From positions 2,107,019 through 2,171,018 of the forward strand of contig NZ_CP088930.1 of NCBI RefSeq assembly GCF_027594825.1: 64,000 nt of DNA, written 5' to 3'. The stretch's first letter is position 1; the number at the start of each line of letters is the position of its first letter. The DNA is from Serratia liquefaciens. GTDB lineage: Bacteria; Pseudomonadota; Gammaproteobacteria; Enterobacterales; Enterobacteriaceae. The translations under genes and the position numbers were made by a program. The notes under the pieces are model-generated. The model was not told where the DNA came from and did not search any database. It saw nothing but the letters and a program-made list of their open reading frames with translations. Shown piece after piece: positions 54,038 to 62,541 of this stretch.

Positions 54038-54967
54038 ATGGTTAATCGCGTATGGGTTCTGGGTGACGCAGTCGTCGACCTGGTTCCAGAAAATTCAAAC
54101 AGTTACCTAAAGTGTCCCGGTGGTGCGCCCGCCAATGTGGCGGTCGGCATTGCCCGCTTGGGCGGCGACAGCGCCTTTATCGGCCGGGTCGGCCAGGACA
54201 GTTTTGGTCTCTTTCTGCAACAGGTGCTCAGCGAAGAGCAGGTGGACATTCGCCATATGTTGCTGGACGCCGATCACCACACCTCCACCGTGGTGGTGGA
54301 TCTGGATTTGTCGGGCGAACGCTCCTTCACCTTCATGGTCAACCCCAGCGCCGATCTGTTCCTGCAGCCTGGCGATCTGCCTGATTTCAAAGCCGATGAG
54401 TGGCTGCACGTCTGCTCTATCGCCCTGTCGCAAGAGCCCAGCCGCAGCACCACGTTCACCGCCATGGAGAACATCAAGGCGGCCGGCGGTTGGGTCAGCT
54501 TCGACCCGAACATTCGTGAAGAAGTCTGGCGTCAACCGGATGCGCTGCGCACCTGCCTGCAAAAAGCCCTGCTGCTGGCGGACGTGGTGAAAATATCGCG
54601 GGAGGAGCTGAGTTTTATCAGCAATATCGGTGAGTTAGAGAGCGCCATTGACTGGATGATGCAACGCTACCCGCTGCGTTTGTTGCTGGTGACGCTGGGC
54701 GGCGACGGCGTATGCGTGCATGACGGCAAGCAGATCCGGCATTTTCGTGCCCCTGCGATCACCCCGATCGACACCACCGGCGCAGGTGACGCTTTTGTCG
54801 CAGGCCTGTTGGCGGCGCTGGCGCAGATCGGCGCCTTGCCGCAGGAGGAACAATGGCCGGCGGTGATCGCTCAGGCCCAGGCCTGTGGCGCATTGGCGAC
54901 CACCGCCAAAGGTGCAATGACCGCCCTGCCGCACGCTGACGAACTGCGGGCTTTCCTCCGCCGCTGA
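54038..54967 (+). CDS. scrK: Fructokinase ScrK
   Basis: ScrK phosphorylates the fructose released when ScrB cleaves sucrose-6-phosphate. The 309-residue PfkB-family kinase starts RVWVLGDAVVDLVPE, has the substrate motif CPGGAPANVAVGIARLGGDSAFIGRVGQDSFG, and the C-terminal PfkB signature DTTGAGDAFVAGLLAAL with the catalytic Asp in GAGDAF. The start is the ATG at 54038 after GGGGTAGAAC. It stands upstream of and in the same direction as scrYAB but has its own operator-like site at 53978-53993, and about 230 bases separate it from scrY. This is the usual scr arrangement, with a separate scrK transcript. Confidence 0.95.
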   Translation: MVNRVWVLGDAVVDLVPENSNSYLKCPGGAPANVAVGIARLGGDSAFIGRVGQDSFGLFLQQVLSEEQVDIRHMLLDADHHTSTVVVDLDLSGERSFTFMVNPSADLFLQPGDLPDFKADEWLHVCSIALSQEPSRSTTFTAMENIKAAGGWVSFDPNIREEVWRQPDALRTCLQKALLLADVVKISREELSFISNIGELESAIDWMMQRYPLRLLLVTLGGDGVCVHDGKQIRHFRAPAITPIDTTGAGDAFVAGLLAALAQIGALPQEEQWPAVIAQAQACGALATTAKGAMTALPHADELRAFLRR

Positions 54968-55056
54968 GCCGTTCTCAGCCCATCGGGCCCCGAAAAACTC
55001 GAGCTTAAGCGGGCGAAATTGGGGCCGACTTCACTGTTTGTTGCTCAGGCACAATT

Positions 55057-55072
55057 TGCGGACTCGATCACA
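55057..55072 (+). promoter_or_regulatory. Candidate CRP site upstream of scrY
   Basis: TGCGG-ACTCGA-TCACA matches TGTGA-N6-TCACA with a perfect right half and three of five in the left. Centred near 55064.5, it sits just before the first operator, a suitable place for cAMP-CRP activation of a sugar operon. The match is moderate. Confidence 0.4.
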
Positions 55073-55075
55073 ATA

Positions 55076-55091
55076 GCTGAATCGGGTTAGC
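55076..55091 (+). promoter_or_regulatory. Candidate ScrR operator 1 upstream of scrY
   Basis: GCTGAATCGGGTTAGC matches 13 of 16 positions of GCTAAACCGGTTTAGC. It lies 60 bases (centre to centre) before the second operator, on the opposite side of a possible promoter with TTGATT (-35) at 55096-55101. Confidence 0.6.
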
Positions 55092-55135
55092 AAACTTGAT
55101 TGCCAGTCGCTCTTCAACTCACTATCTTTCATCCT

Positions 55136-55151
55136 GAAAAACCGGTTTAGC
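55136..55151 (+). promoter_or_regulatory. Candidate ScrR operator 2 upstream of scrY
   Basis: GAAAAACCGGTTTAGC matches 14 of 16 positions of the palindrome. It is 46 bases before the scrY start, near the expected transcription start, where a LacI-family repressor would block transcription. Confidence 0.68.
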
Positions 55152-55196
55152 AATTTAGCAAAAAATAATAACAACCTTCCCGGATGATAGAAAATC

Positions 55197-56606
55197 ATGA
55201 AAAAACTTAGCTATCTGGCCATCACTACAGGGCTTCTCATCTCTACCTCTGCGGCGGCAACAGGCGCCAACGACAGTATCGAAGCGCGTCTGAATGCGCT
55301 GGAACAGCGGCTGCAGCAGGCCGAACAACGGGCGAGCCAGGCAGAAACGCGCGCCATGGCGGCGGAGCGCAAGGCCCAGCAGTTGGAACAACGCACCGCC
55401 AACACCGAGCGGCAAACCGTTCAGGTGGCGCAGCGCACTGCAACGCTGGAAACTCAGGCCGCGCCGGCCGCCAACCTGAAGCTCACCGGTTTAACCGATC
55501 TCAAGCTGTACGGTGACGTCGAGTTCAACCTGGACGGGGCCAGCCGCAGCGGCCAGTTGACGTCGTTGAAAGGCAGCGACAACAAGGACTGGAAGCCCGG
55601 CAACAAAGAAAAGTGGGATATCAACGGTCGCATACTGGTCGGCGTGGACGGTTATCGCCGCAACCCGGACGGCAATTTCTCCGGTTTCAGCGTGCAACCG
55701 CTGGCGGATATGACCGGCAAGATGAACCTCGACGACGCCGCCTTCTTCTTCGGCAACGAAAAGAACTGGCAAACCAAGATTGGTCGCTTTGAAGCCTATG
55801 ACATGTTCCCGCTCAATCAGGACACCTTCATCCAGTATTCCGGCAATACCGCCAACGATCTGTACGCCGATGGCTTCGGTTATATCTACATGATGAAAGA
55901 AGGCCGCGGTCGTAGCAGCAGCGGCGGTAACCTGATGCTGAGCAAGTACGCCGGCGACTTCTACTTCGAACTGAATACGCTGGTCGAAGACGGTACTTCG
56001 CTGTTCCAGGACGACGCCTATCACGGCAACAGTCTGGATAACAAAAAGAATGTCGCCTATCTGCGGCCGGTGATCGCCTGGAAAAAAGATCGGCTCAGCG
56101 CGGCGGTGGCGATGGAAAGCAACGTGGTCAACAACGCCTATGGCTACCGTGACAGTCAGGGGCAATTCGTCGACCAGTCCAAACGCAACGGCTATGGCAT
56201 GACCCTCAGTTGGAACAACACCGCCACCCATCCGGACAACGGCGTGGTCGCCAACCTGAGCACCGCCTATCTTGACGCCGCCGGCGAGCAGGACTTTACC
56301 GCCGGGATCAACGTGCTGTGGCGTCGCTTTGAAGTGGGCTATATCTATGCTCACAACAACATCAAAGAGTTCAACACGGCCGGAATGACGGCCGATATCA
56401 GCAACCCGCTCAGCGAACCGGGCAAGTATGACATCCACACAATCCATACTTCGTATCAGATACCTAACATCATGAATATGAAGAATTTCAATTTGTACCT
56501 CGGCACCTACGTCTCGATGTTGGAGGCCAATGCCGAGAACAAGATAGCTAACGCCAATAACGATCAGCGCTACGGCGTACGTGCCAGATTCAAGTACTTC
56601 TTCTGA
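55197..56606 (+). CDS. scrY: Sucrose porin ScrY
   Basis: ScrY is the outer-membrane sucrose-specific porin of the LamB family. The 469-residue protein has a signal peptide (residues 1-22, ending SAAA) and then a periplasmic coiled coil of heptads (about 26-85; EARLNALEQRLQQAEQRASQAETRAMAAERK), as in ScrY but not LamB. The 18-strand barrel has LKLYGDVEFNLDG near its start and ends RARFKYFF with the terminal Phe. It is somewhat shorter than plasmid-type ScrY. Two ScrR-type operators and a CRP-like site precede it. scrA follows after about 65 bases. Confidence 0.93.
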   Translation: MKKLSYLAITTGLLISTSAAATGANDSIEARLNALEQRLQQAEQRASQAETRAMAAERKAQQLEQRTANTERQTVQVAQRTATLETQAAPAANLKLTGLTDLKLYGDVEFNLDGASRSGQLTSLKGSDNKDWKPGNKEKWDINGRILVGVDGYRRNPDGNFSGFSVQPLADMTGKMNLDDAAFFFGNEKNWQTKIGRFEAYDMFPLNQDTFIQYSGNTANDLYADGFGYIYMMKEGRGRSSSGGNLMLSKYAGDFYFELNTLVEDGTSLFQDDAYHGNSLDNKKNVAYLRPVIAWKKDRLSAAVAMESNVVNNAYGYRDSQGQFVDQSKRNGYGMTLSWNNTATHPDNGVVANLSTAYLDAAGEQDFTAGINVLWRRFEVGYIYAHNNIKEFNTAGMTADISNPLSEPGKYDIHTIHTSYQIPNIMNMKNFNLYLGTYVSMLEANAENKIANANNDQRYGVRARFKYFF

Positions 56607-56671
56607 CGCTGATGAACTGATTTCCGCCGCGAAAATCCGCGGCGGCATTTTTATTTATGAAGGGAGTGAAC

Positions 56672-58042
56672 ATGGACATAACCGCAACCGCCAACGCGCT
56701 ACTGCCACTGCTCGGCGGCAAAGAAAATATCGCCAGCGCCGCCCACTGCGCCACGCGCCTGCGTCTGGTGCTGGTGGATGACAGCAAGGTAGACAAAGTG
56801 GCGATCGGCAAGCTGGACGGGGTGAAAGGCTGCTTTAGCAACGCCGGGCAGATCCAGGTGATTTTCGGTACCGGACTGGTCAACAAGGTGCACGCGGAAT
56901 TTATCAAAGCGGCCGGCGTCAGCGAATCCAGCAAATCGGAAGCCGCCGACATAGCCGCTAAAAAACTTAATCCGCTGCAACGCATCGCCCGCCTGCTGTC
57001 GAACATCTTCGTGCCGATCATTCCGGCCATCGTCGCCTCCGGCCTGCTGATGGGCCTGCTCGGTATGGTGAAAACCTACGGCTGGGCCGATGCCAACAGC
57101 GCCCTGTTCGTGATGCTGGACATGTTCAGTTCGGCGGCGTTCATCATTTTACCGATCCTGATCGGTTTCACCGCGGCGCGCGAGTTCGGCGGTAACCCCT
57201 ATCTGGGCGCCACGCTCGGCGGCATTCTGACTCACCCGGCGCTGACCAACGCCTGGGGCGTCGCCAGCGGTTTCCACACCATGGATTTCTTCGGGCTGGA
57301 AATCGCCATGATCGGCTATCAGGGCACGGTATTCCCGGTGCTGCTGACGGTGTGGTTTATGAGCGTACTGGAAAAACAGCTGCGTAAAGTGATCCCCAAC
57401 GCGCTGGATTTGATCCTGACGCCGTTCCTGACGGTGGTGATCTCCGGCTTCGTCGCCATGCTGTTTATCGGGCCCGCCGGGCGTGCGCTGGGTGACGGCA
57501 TCTCCTTTGTCCTCAGCACGTTGATTGCCCACGCCGGTTGGTTTGCCGGCTTGCTGTTCGGCGGCCTCTATTCCGCTATCGTGATCACAGGCATTCACCA
57601 CAGCTTCCATGCCGTCGAAGCCGGGTTGTTAGGGAATCCGAATATCGGCGTTAACTTCCTGCTGCCGATCTGGTCAATGGCCAACATCGCCCAAGGTGGT
57701 GCCTGTCTGGCGGTGTATTTCAAAACCCGTGATGCAAAAATCAAAGCCATTGCGGTACCTTCCGCCTTTTCCGCCATGCTTGGCATTACCGAAGCGGCGC
57801 TGTTCGGCATCAACCTGCGCTTTGTGAAGCCGTTTTTGGCGGCTCTGGCGGGCGGTGCGCTCGGTGGAGCCTGGGTGGTGGCCAATCATGTCGGCATGAA
57901 CGCCGTTGGGCTCACGGCCATTCCGGGAATGGCGATTGTGCAAGCCAGTTCGCTGGTGAGTTATATCATTGGTCTGGTGATCGCCTTTGGCAGCGCCTTT
58001 ACCCTCTCGTTGTTGCTGAAATACAAAACGGACAGTGAATGA
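56672..58042 (+). CDS. scrA: Sucrose PTS enzyme IIBC (ScrA)
   Basis: ScrA imports sucrose and phosphorylates it to sucrose-6-phosphate. The 456-residue protein has an N-terminal IIB domain with the phosphocysteine Cys26 in SAAHCATRLRLVLVDDSKVD, a linker, and a IIC domain with about ten membrane helices (FVPIIPAIVASGLLMGLLGMVKTYG; GITEAALFGINLRFVKPFLAALAGGALGG). There is no IIA domain, so a glucose-type IIA (Crr) encoded elsewhere must donate the phosphate, as known for this family. The ATG at 56672 has GGGAG six bases upstream and gives the family length; an ATG at 56657 lies before that site. The stop overlaps the scrB start. Confidence 0.95.
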   Translation: MDITATANALLPLLGGKENIASAAHCATRLRLVLVDDSKVDKVAIGKLDGVKGCFSNAGQIQVIFGTGLVNKVHAEFIKAAGVSESSKSEAADIAAKKLNPLQRIARLLSNIFVPIIPAIVASGLLMGLLGMVKTYGWADANSALFVMLDMFSSAAFIILPILIGFTAAREFGGNPYLGATLGGILTHPALTNAWGVASGFHTMDFFGLEIAMIGYQGTVFPVLLTVWFMSVLEKQLRKVIPNALDLILTPFLTVVISGFVAMLFIGPAGRALGDGISFVLSTLIAHAGWFAGLLFGGLYSAIVITGIHHSFHAVEAGLLGNPNIGVNFLLPIWSMANIAQGGACLAVYFKTRDAKIKAIAVPSAFSAMLGITEAALFGINLRFVKPFLAALAGGALGGAWVVANHVGMNAVGLTAIPGMAIVQASSLVSYIIGLVIAFGSAFTLSLLLKYKTDSE

Positions 58043-59451
58043 TGGAAGAACTGAACCTGATGAAACAGGCCGTTCAGGCGATCATGAGCGGCATGCCCAA
58101 GGCGCTGCGCGATCCGCACCGACCGGCGTGGCACCTGGCCCCCAGCGTCGGGCTGCTCAACGATCCCAACGGTTTTATCCAGCATAACGGGGTTTACCAC
58201 CTGTTCTATCAGTGGAACCCGCTGGGCTGCGATCACCGCAACAAATGCTGGGGCCACTGGCAGTCGACGGACCTGGTCCACTGGCAGCACCAGCCGGTGG
58301 CGCTGGTGCCGGGAGCCTGCTACGACAGCCATGGCTGTTACTCCGGCTCGGCGGTAGTGGCGGACGGCAAAATCATGCTGGCGTATACCGGCAACGTAAA
58401 ATATCCCGACGGCTCGCGTACCGCCTATCAATGCCTGGCACAGGAGAATGCACAAGGCGGCTATGACAAACTCGGGCCGGTGTTGCCGCTGCCGCCGGGT
58501 TACAGCGGTCACGTGCGCGATCCGAAAGTCTGGCGCCATCAGGACAACTGGTACATGGTGCTCGGCGCCCGTGACCTGCAGGATCGCGGTGAGGTTTTGC
58601 TGCTGCGCTCCGCTGAACTGCGCAATTGGCAGCTGTTGGGTGAAATCGCAGGTTCACAGCTGAACGGCATGGGCGACTTCGGCTATATGTGGGAATGCCC
58701 GGATCTGTTTACGCTGGACGGTGCCGAGGTGCTGATCTGCTGTCCACAAGGGCTGGCGGCGGAAGCCGAACGCTATCTCAATGTTTACCAGGCGGGTTAT
58801 TTCACCGGCAGGCTGGATTATCGACAGGCCACTTTCGACCATCAGGACTTCCACGAGCTGGATGCCGGGTTTGAATTCTACGCGCCGCAGACCACCCTGA
58901 CCGAAGATGGCCGTCGGTTGCTGGTTGGCTGGATGGGCGTGCCGGAGCAAGACGAGGATTGCCACCCGACTCTGCAGTATGGCTGGATCCATATTCTGAC
59001 CTGCCCACGGGAGCTGTCGTTGCATAACGGCAAACTCTGCCAACGTCCGGCACGTGAACTGCAACAGCTGCGGGGCGAAAGCCGCCAATGGCAGGGCACC
59101 GCCGACGACGCACCTTGCTGGCCTGTCGACAGCGCGGAGCTGCTGCTGGTGCCAAACGGCACGTTCAACGCCGACTTTGGCGGGGCGATGACCCTGAATT
59201 GGGATGGCACCGTGCTGCAGCTGACGCGCAACAACCTGCGCAGCGGGCAGCAGGAACACCGTTACTGGCGCGGTGAGCTGACTCAGCTGCAGATACTGTT
59301 CGACCGTTCGAGCGTGGAGATTTTTATCAATCACGGCGAAGCGACCATGAGTTCGCGCTACTTCCCCGACCCACAACCCTTGCTGCACCTGCGCGGTAAA
59401 GCGCAGCTGGCGCTCGAGCACTGGTCGCTGACGCCATGCATGCTAGAATGA
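58039..59451 (+). CDS. scrB: Sucrose-6-phosphate hydrolase ScrB
   Basis: ScrB hydrolyses sucrose-6-phosphate to glucose-6-phosphate and fructose. The 470-residue GH32 enzyme has the nucleophile Asp42 in VGLLNDPNGFIQH, the transition-state RDP motif in GHVRDPKVWRH, and the acid/base Glu in GYMWECPDLFTL. A C-terminal beta-sandwich follows (about 330-470; VEIFINHGEATMSSRYFP). Two ATG codons (58039 and 58042) overlap the scrA stop, so translation is coupled. scrR follows after 21 bases on the same strand. Confidence 0.96.
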   Translation: MMEELNLMKQAVQAIMSGMPKALRDPHRPAWHLAPSVGLLNDPNGFIQHNGVYHLFYQWNPLGCDHRNKCWGHWQSTDLVHWQHQPVALVPGACYDSHGCYSGSAVVADGKIMLAYTGNVKYPDGSRTAYQCLAQENAQGGYDKLGPVLPLPPGYSGHVRDPKVWRHQDNWYMVLGARDLQDRGEVLLLRSAELRNWQLLGEIAGSQLNGMGDFGYMWECPDLFTLDGAEVLICCPQGLAAEAERYLNVYQAGYFTGRLDYRQATFDHQDFHELDAGFEFYAPQTTLTEDGRRLLVGWMGVPEQDEDCHPTLQYGWIHILTCPRELSLHNGKLCQRPARELQQLRGESRQWQGTADDAPCWPVDSAELLLVPNGTFNADFGGAMTLNWDGTVLQLTRNNLRSGQQEHRYWRGELTQLQILFDRSSVEIFINHGEATMSSRYFPDPQPLLHLRGKAQLALEHWSLTPCMLE

Positions 59452-59472
59452 CGCATCCTTCGATGAATTCAG

Positions 59473-60516
59473 ATGCCGTCAGTGAAAAAAAATAAACGCA
59501 TAACCATCAGTGATATTGCCGCACTGGCCGGCGTGTCGAAATCGACCGCCAGCCTGGTGCTTAATGGCCGCAGCAAGGAGTATCGGGTGTCCGACGATAC
59601 CCGCGATCGCATCCTGGCGCTGGCCGGCGAGCACCATTACCAGCCCAGTTTCCATGCCCGTTCGCTGCGTTCCTCCCGCAGCCATACCCTGGGGCTGGTG
59701 GTGCCGGAAATGACCAACTACGGTTTTGCGGTGATTTCACGCGAGCTGGAAACGCTGTGCCGCGAGGCCGGTTTGCAATTGCTGATCGCCTGTACCGACG
59801 AAAACCCGGCGCAGGAAATGATGGCGGTGAACAGCCTGGTGCAACGTCAGGTCGACGGTCTGATTGTCGCCTCCAGCCAGCTCAACGATGCGGAATACCA
59901 AAAGATTAACGCCAGCCTGCCGGTAGTGCAGATGGACCGCCTGATAACCGGCTCCGAGTTGCCGCTGGTGATCACCGACTCGCTGAGCTCGACCGCTACT
60001 CTGATTGAAAACGTCGCACGCCAGCATCCTGACGAGTTCTATTTCCTTGGCGGACAACCGCGAATCTCGCCGACCCGCGATCGCTTGGCTGGTTTTCAGC
60101 TCGGCCTTGAGCGCGCCGGCGTGGTGTGTAAACCGGAATGGATCATCAACGGCAATTATCACCCCAGCTCCGGCTACGAGATGTTCGCCCAACTCTGCGC
60201 GCAACTGGGCCGTCCGCCCAAGGCGCTCTTTACCGCCGCCTGCGGCCTGCTGGAAGGGGTATTGCGCTACCTGAATCAGCACCAGTTGATGGAGAGCGAT
60301 CTGCATTTGTGCAGTTTCGACGATCACTACCTGTTCGATGGCCTGACGCTGAAAATCGACACCGTGGCACAAGACTGTCGCGCCCTGGCCCAACAAAGTT
60401 TCGACATGGTCAGCGCGCTGATTGACGAGCGTCCGTTGGAACAGAACGCGCTTTACCTGCCGGGCAACATCCACTGGCGCCACGCCGGTTCGAAGGCGCT
60501 GCTCGGCCAGCCCTGA
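59473..60516 (+). CDS. scrR: LacI-family sucrose operon repressor ScrR
   Basis: ScrR represses the scr genes and is released by fructose or fructose-1-phosphate in known systems. The 347-residue protein has the LacI HTH and hinge ([57 protein letters not shown]) and a periplasmic-binding-like core ([21 protein letters not shown]). It ends [13 protein letters not shown]. The targets are probably the GCTAAACCGGTTTAGC-like sites before scrK and scrY. It is the last gene of the scrYABR transcript. There is only a weak site in front of its start, which suits a repressor made at low level. Confidence 0.95.
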   Translation: MPSVKKNKRITISDIAALAGVSKSTASLVLNGRSKEYRVSDDTRDRILALAGEHHYQPSFHARSLRSSRSHTLGLVVPEMTNYGFAVISRELETLCREAGLQLLIACTDENPAQEMMAVNSLVQRQVDGLIVASSQLNDAEYQKINASLPVVQMDRLITGSELPLVITDSLSSTATLIENVARQHPDEFYFLGGQPRISPTRDRLAGFQLGLERAGVVCKPEWIINGNYHPSSGYEMFAQLCAQLGRPPKALFTAACGLLEGVLRYLNQHQLMESDLHLCSFDDHYLFDGLTLKIDTVAQDCRALAQQSFDMVSALIDERPLEQNALYLPGNIHWRHAGSKALLGQP

Positions 60517-60552
60517 CTTGAGTTTTTTCTTTTCCCGCTTAAGGAGCTCAGC

Positions 60553-61371
60553 ATGAGCCGTGAGATTAACAAAGAGACCCAGCTGTGCATGTCGCTGGCC
60601 GGTCGCCCAGGCAACTTCGGCACCCGTTTCCATAACTATCTGTATCAGGAACTGGATCTGAACTTTATCTACAAGGCGTTCACTACCCAGGATATCCAGG
60701 CAGCAGTGGGCGGCGTAAGGGCTTTGGGTATCCGTGGCTGCGCGGTTTCCATGCCGTTCAAAGAGAGCTGCATCCCTTTCCTCGATGAGCTGGACGCTTC
60801 CGCAACGGCGATTGAATCGGTCAATACCATCGTCAATGACGCCGGTTTTTTGCGGGCCTATAACACGGATTATATCGCCATCGCCAAATTGCTGGCCCAG
60901 TACCAAATCCCGACAGAAACCTCCTTTGCCCTGCGCGGCAGCGGCGGTATGGCAAAAGCGGTGACCGCGGCGCTGCGTGACGCCGGTTTCAAAAATGGCC
61001 ATATCATCGCCCGTAACCCGGAAGCCGGACAGGCTCTGGCCAGTGCATACGGTTATCAGTGGCAGGCGGAAGTCGATGAGCTAAAGGTGGATATGGTGAT
61101 CAACGTAACGCCAATCGGCATGGCGGGTGGCGCAGAAGCCGAGCAGTTGGCCTTCTCCCCGGCGACTGTCGATGCGGCGAAAATCGTCTTCGATGTGGTG
61201 GCACTGCCTGCGGAAACCCCGCTGGTCCGTTACGGACGTGAGCACGGCAAACAGGTGATTACCGGAGCAGAAGTGATTGCGCTGCAGGCGCTGGAACAGT
61301 TTGTCCTCTACACCGGCGTACGCCCTACCGATGAACAGATCGCCCGCGCAGCGGCGCACGCTCGCGGCTAA
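60553..61371 (+). CDS. Shikimate dehydrogenase-like protein (AroE family, HI0607 type)
   Basis: A 272-residue AroE-family protein. It differs from AroE in the substrate end: it begins NKETQLCMSLAGRPGNFGTRFHNYLYQELDLNF, like the HI0607 group of shikimate dehydrogenase-like proteins. The catalytic Lys is in SMPFKESC and the Asp in AYNTDYIAI, both conserved. The nucleotide-binding loop is ALRGSGGMAKAVTAAL, with GSGG replacing the usual GAGG, and VINVTPIGMAGG follows. HI0607-type enzymes are slow on shikimate with NADP, so the physiological substrate is unclear. AAGGAGCTC precedes the ATG by 6 bases. It is 36 bases after scrR and may be read through from the scr operon. Confidence 0.85.
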   Translation: MSREINKETQLCMSLAGRPGNFGTRFHNYLYQELDLNFIYKAFTTQDIQAAVGGVRALGIRGCAVSMPFKESCIPFLDELDASATAIESVNTIVNDAGFLRAYNTDYIAIAKLLAQYQIPTETSFALRGSGGMAKAVTAALRDAGFKNGHIIARNPEAGQALASAYGYQWQAEVDELKVDMVINVTPIGMAGGAEAEQLAFSPATVDAAKIVFDVVALPAETPLVRYGREHGKQVITGAEVIALQALEQFVLYTGVRPTDEQIARAAAHARG

Positions 61372-61422
61372 TAAGCGCTAAACAACGCCGGGGCCGCGGT
61401 TGGTTTGAGCGGCCCTGACGAC

Positions 61423-61716
61423 CTAGCGATGAGCCAACAGACGCAAAATATTTCTCGCCCCGTGGAGTACTCGCTCGATCCTGACATTACGTTGTATCGC
61501 TGTGGAAACGATAAGGTATTTTCCGTAGGCGCTGATCCTGACGTCCCGGCCAAGTTCAGGACGCTTTTGGTTGGCTTCCGGCGACTCGCCGATACGCTGG
61601 CATTGTTTATACAGTTCAGAAATAAAACTCAGCGCCCGGGCCGGGTTATCCTGTGCAATATGGTCGCCAATACTTTCAATGTCATATATCGCTGCTGGCG
61701 ATATTGTTAGCCCCAT
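61423..61716 (-). CDS. parE: ParE/RelE-family toxin
   Basis: A 97-residue protein of the RelE/ParE superfamily. It has the two-helix start LTISPAAIYDIESIGDHIAQDNPARALSFISELYKQCQRI, then PELGRDVRISAYGKYLIVSTAIQRNVRIERVLHGARNI, the ParE-type strand pattern with Arg/His in the C-terminal core. ParE toxins poison DNA gyrase; RelE relatives cut mRNA; the ParE type fits better with the ParD-like partner. Its ATG overlaps the parD stop by one base (TGATG), so the antitoxin is made first. Confidence 0.88.
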   Translation of the reverse strand: MGLTISPAAIYDIESIGDHIAQDNPARALSFISELYKQCQRIGESPEANQKRPELGRDVRISAYGKYLIVSTAIQRNVRIERVLHGARNILRLLAHR

Positions 61717-61976
61717 CAGTCACTTCCGTTATCCACCATCCGTTGGTATTTAGCCCGCAAGCGCGCAAACGCCTCTTCCGCCGGGACTCCCTCACCACTT
61801 TCAACTCCCTGTACAATGGCCACTTGCAACTCTTCAATTTTCATCGCGCGCTCATGTTCTTCAAGCAGGCGCAGCCCTGCCCGTATCACTTCGCTGACGT
61901 TGCCGTAACGTCCGCTGTCAATTTGCTCATGAACAAACTTTTCAAAATGAGGGCTTAAAGCAATGCTGGTTGGCAT
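61716..61976 (-). CDS. parD: ParD-like ribbon-helix-helix antitoxin
   Basis: An 86-residue antitoxin. The N-terminal half is a ribbon-helix-helix DNA-binding domain (TSIALSPHFEKFVHEQIDSGRYGNVSEVIRAGLRLLEEHE). The C-terminal half is a charged helix that should wrap the toxin (KIEELQVAIVQGVESGEGVPAEEAFARLRAKYQ). It is the first gene of the pair. The upstream region between 61977 and 62060 contains the sequence TAATTACTATTTATTAGTATTTT, with TACTA/TAGTA inverted repeats that could be the autoregulatory operator. Confidence 0.9.
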   Translation of the reverse strand: MPTSIALSPHFEKFVHEQIDSGRYGNVSEVIRAGLRLLEEHERAMKIEELQVAIVQGVESGEGVPAEEAFARLRAKYQRMVDNGSD

Positions 61977-62063
61977 AGCCGACTCCGGAAAGTAGTGTTA
62001 ATTACTATTTATTAGTATTTTCATTTGTCGGCAATGCGTCAAGCCCCGGTACGAAATTCAATC

Positions 62064-62090
62064 AATAAAAAAGGGCGCCTGAGCGCCCTT
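62064..62090 (-). terminator. Rho-independent terminator after exbD
   Basis: On the minus strand AAGGGCGC, loop TCAG, GCGCCCTT is followed by a T-run (TTTTTT, 62064-62070 on the plus strand as A). It lies about 25 bases after the exbD stop and closes the exbBD transcript. Confidence 0.92.
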
Positions 62091-62115
62091 CTAACCCTGG
62101 GTGATGACAAGCCCG

Positions 62116-62538
62116 CTACTTGGCGGTGCCTTCCATCCCCACCAGCCCCACTTTCAGGTAGCCGGCCTTACGCAGCGTATCCATTACGCTCATCAGCGTT
62201 TCGTAGTCCACGCTCTTATCCGCCTGGAAGAAGATGGTGGTCTCTTTGTTCGCCTGCGTCCGTTGATCCAGCACCGACGTCAGTTGATCTGCACTGACCG
62301 CCTGCTCGCCAACGTAAAGCTGTTTGTCCGCTTTCACCGACAGGAACACCGGCTTTTCCGGACGCGGCTGAGGTTTGGCGGAGGACGCCGGGAGATCGAC
62401 ACGGATATCTACCGTTGCCAGCGGCGCGGCCACCATAAAGATGATCAACAGCACCAGCATGACGTCGATAAACGGCGTCACGTTGATTTCATGCAGTTCG
62501 CCGCTGTCGTCCAGATCTTCATTTAAGCGCATCGCCAT
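62116..62538 (-). CDS. exbD: TonB system proton-motive-force protein ExbD
   Basis: ExbD works with ExbB and TonB to energise outer-membrane receptors. The 140-residue protein has a single N-terminal membrane helix with the protonatable Asp25 in VTPFIDVMLVLLIIFMVAAP, then a periplasmic domain (about 60-135) with KPVFLSVKADKQLYVGEQAVS and KSVDYETLMSVMDTLRKAGYLKVGLVG. It follows exbB after 3 bases and ends before a strong terminator. The receptor at 32-34 kb is one probable client. Confidence 0.97.
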   Translation of the reverse strand: MAMRLNEDLDDSGELHEINVTPFIDVMLVLLIIFMVAAPLATVDIRVDLPASSAKPQPRPEKPVFLSVKADKQLYVGEQAVSADQLTSVLDQRTQANKETTIFFQADKSVDYETLMSVMDTLRKAGYLKVGLVGMEGTAK

Positions 62539-62541
62539 AAC

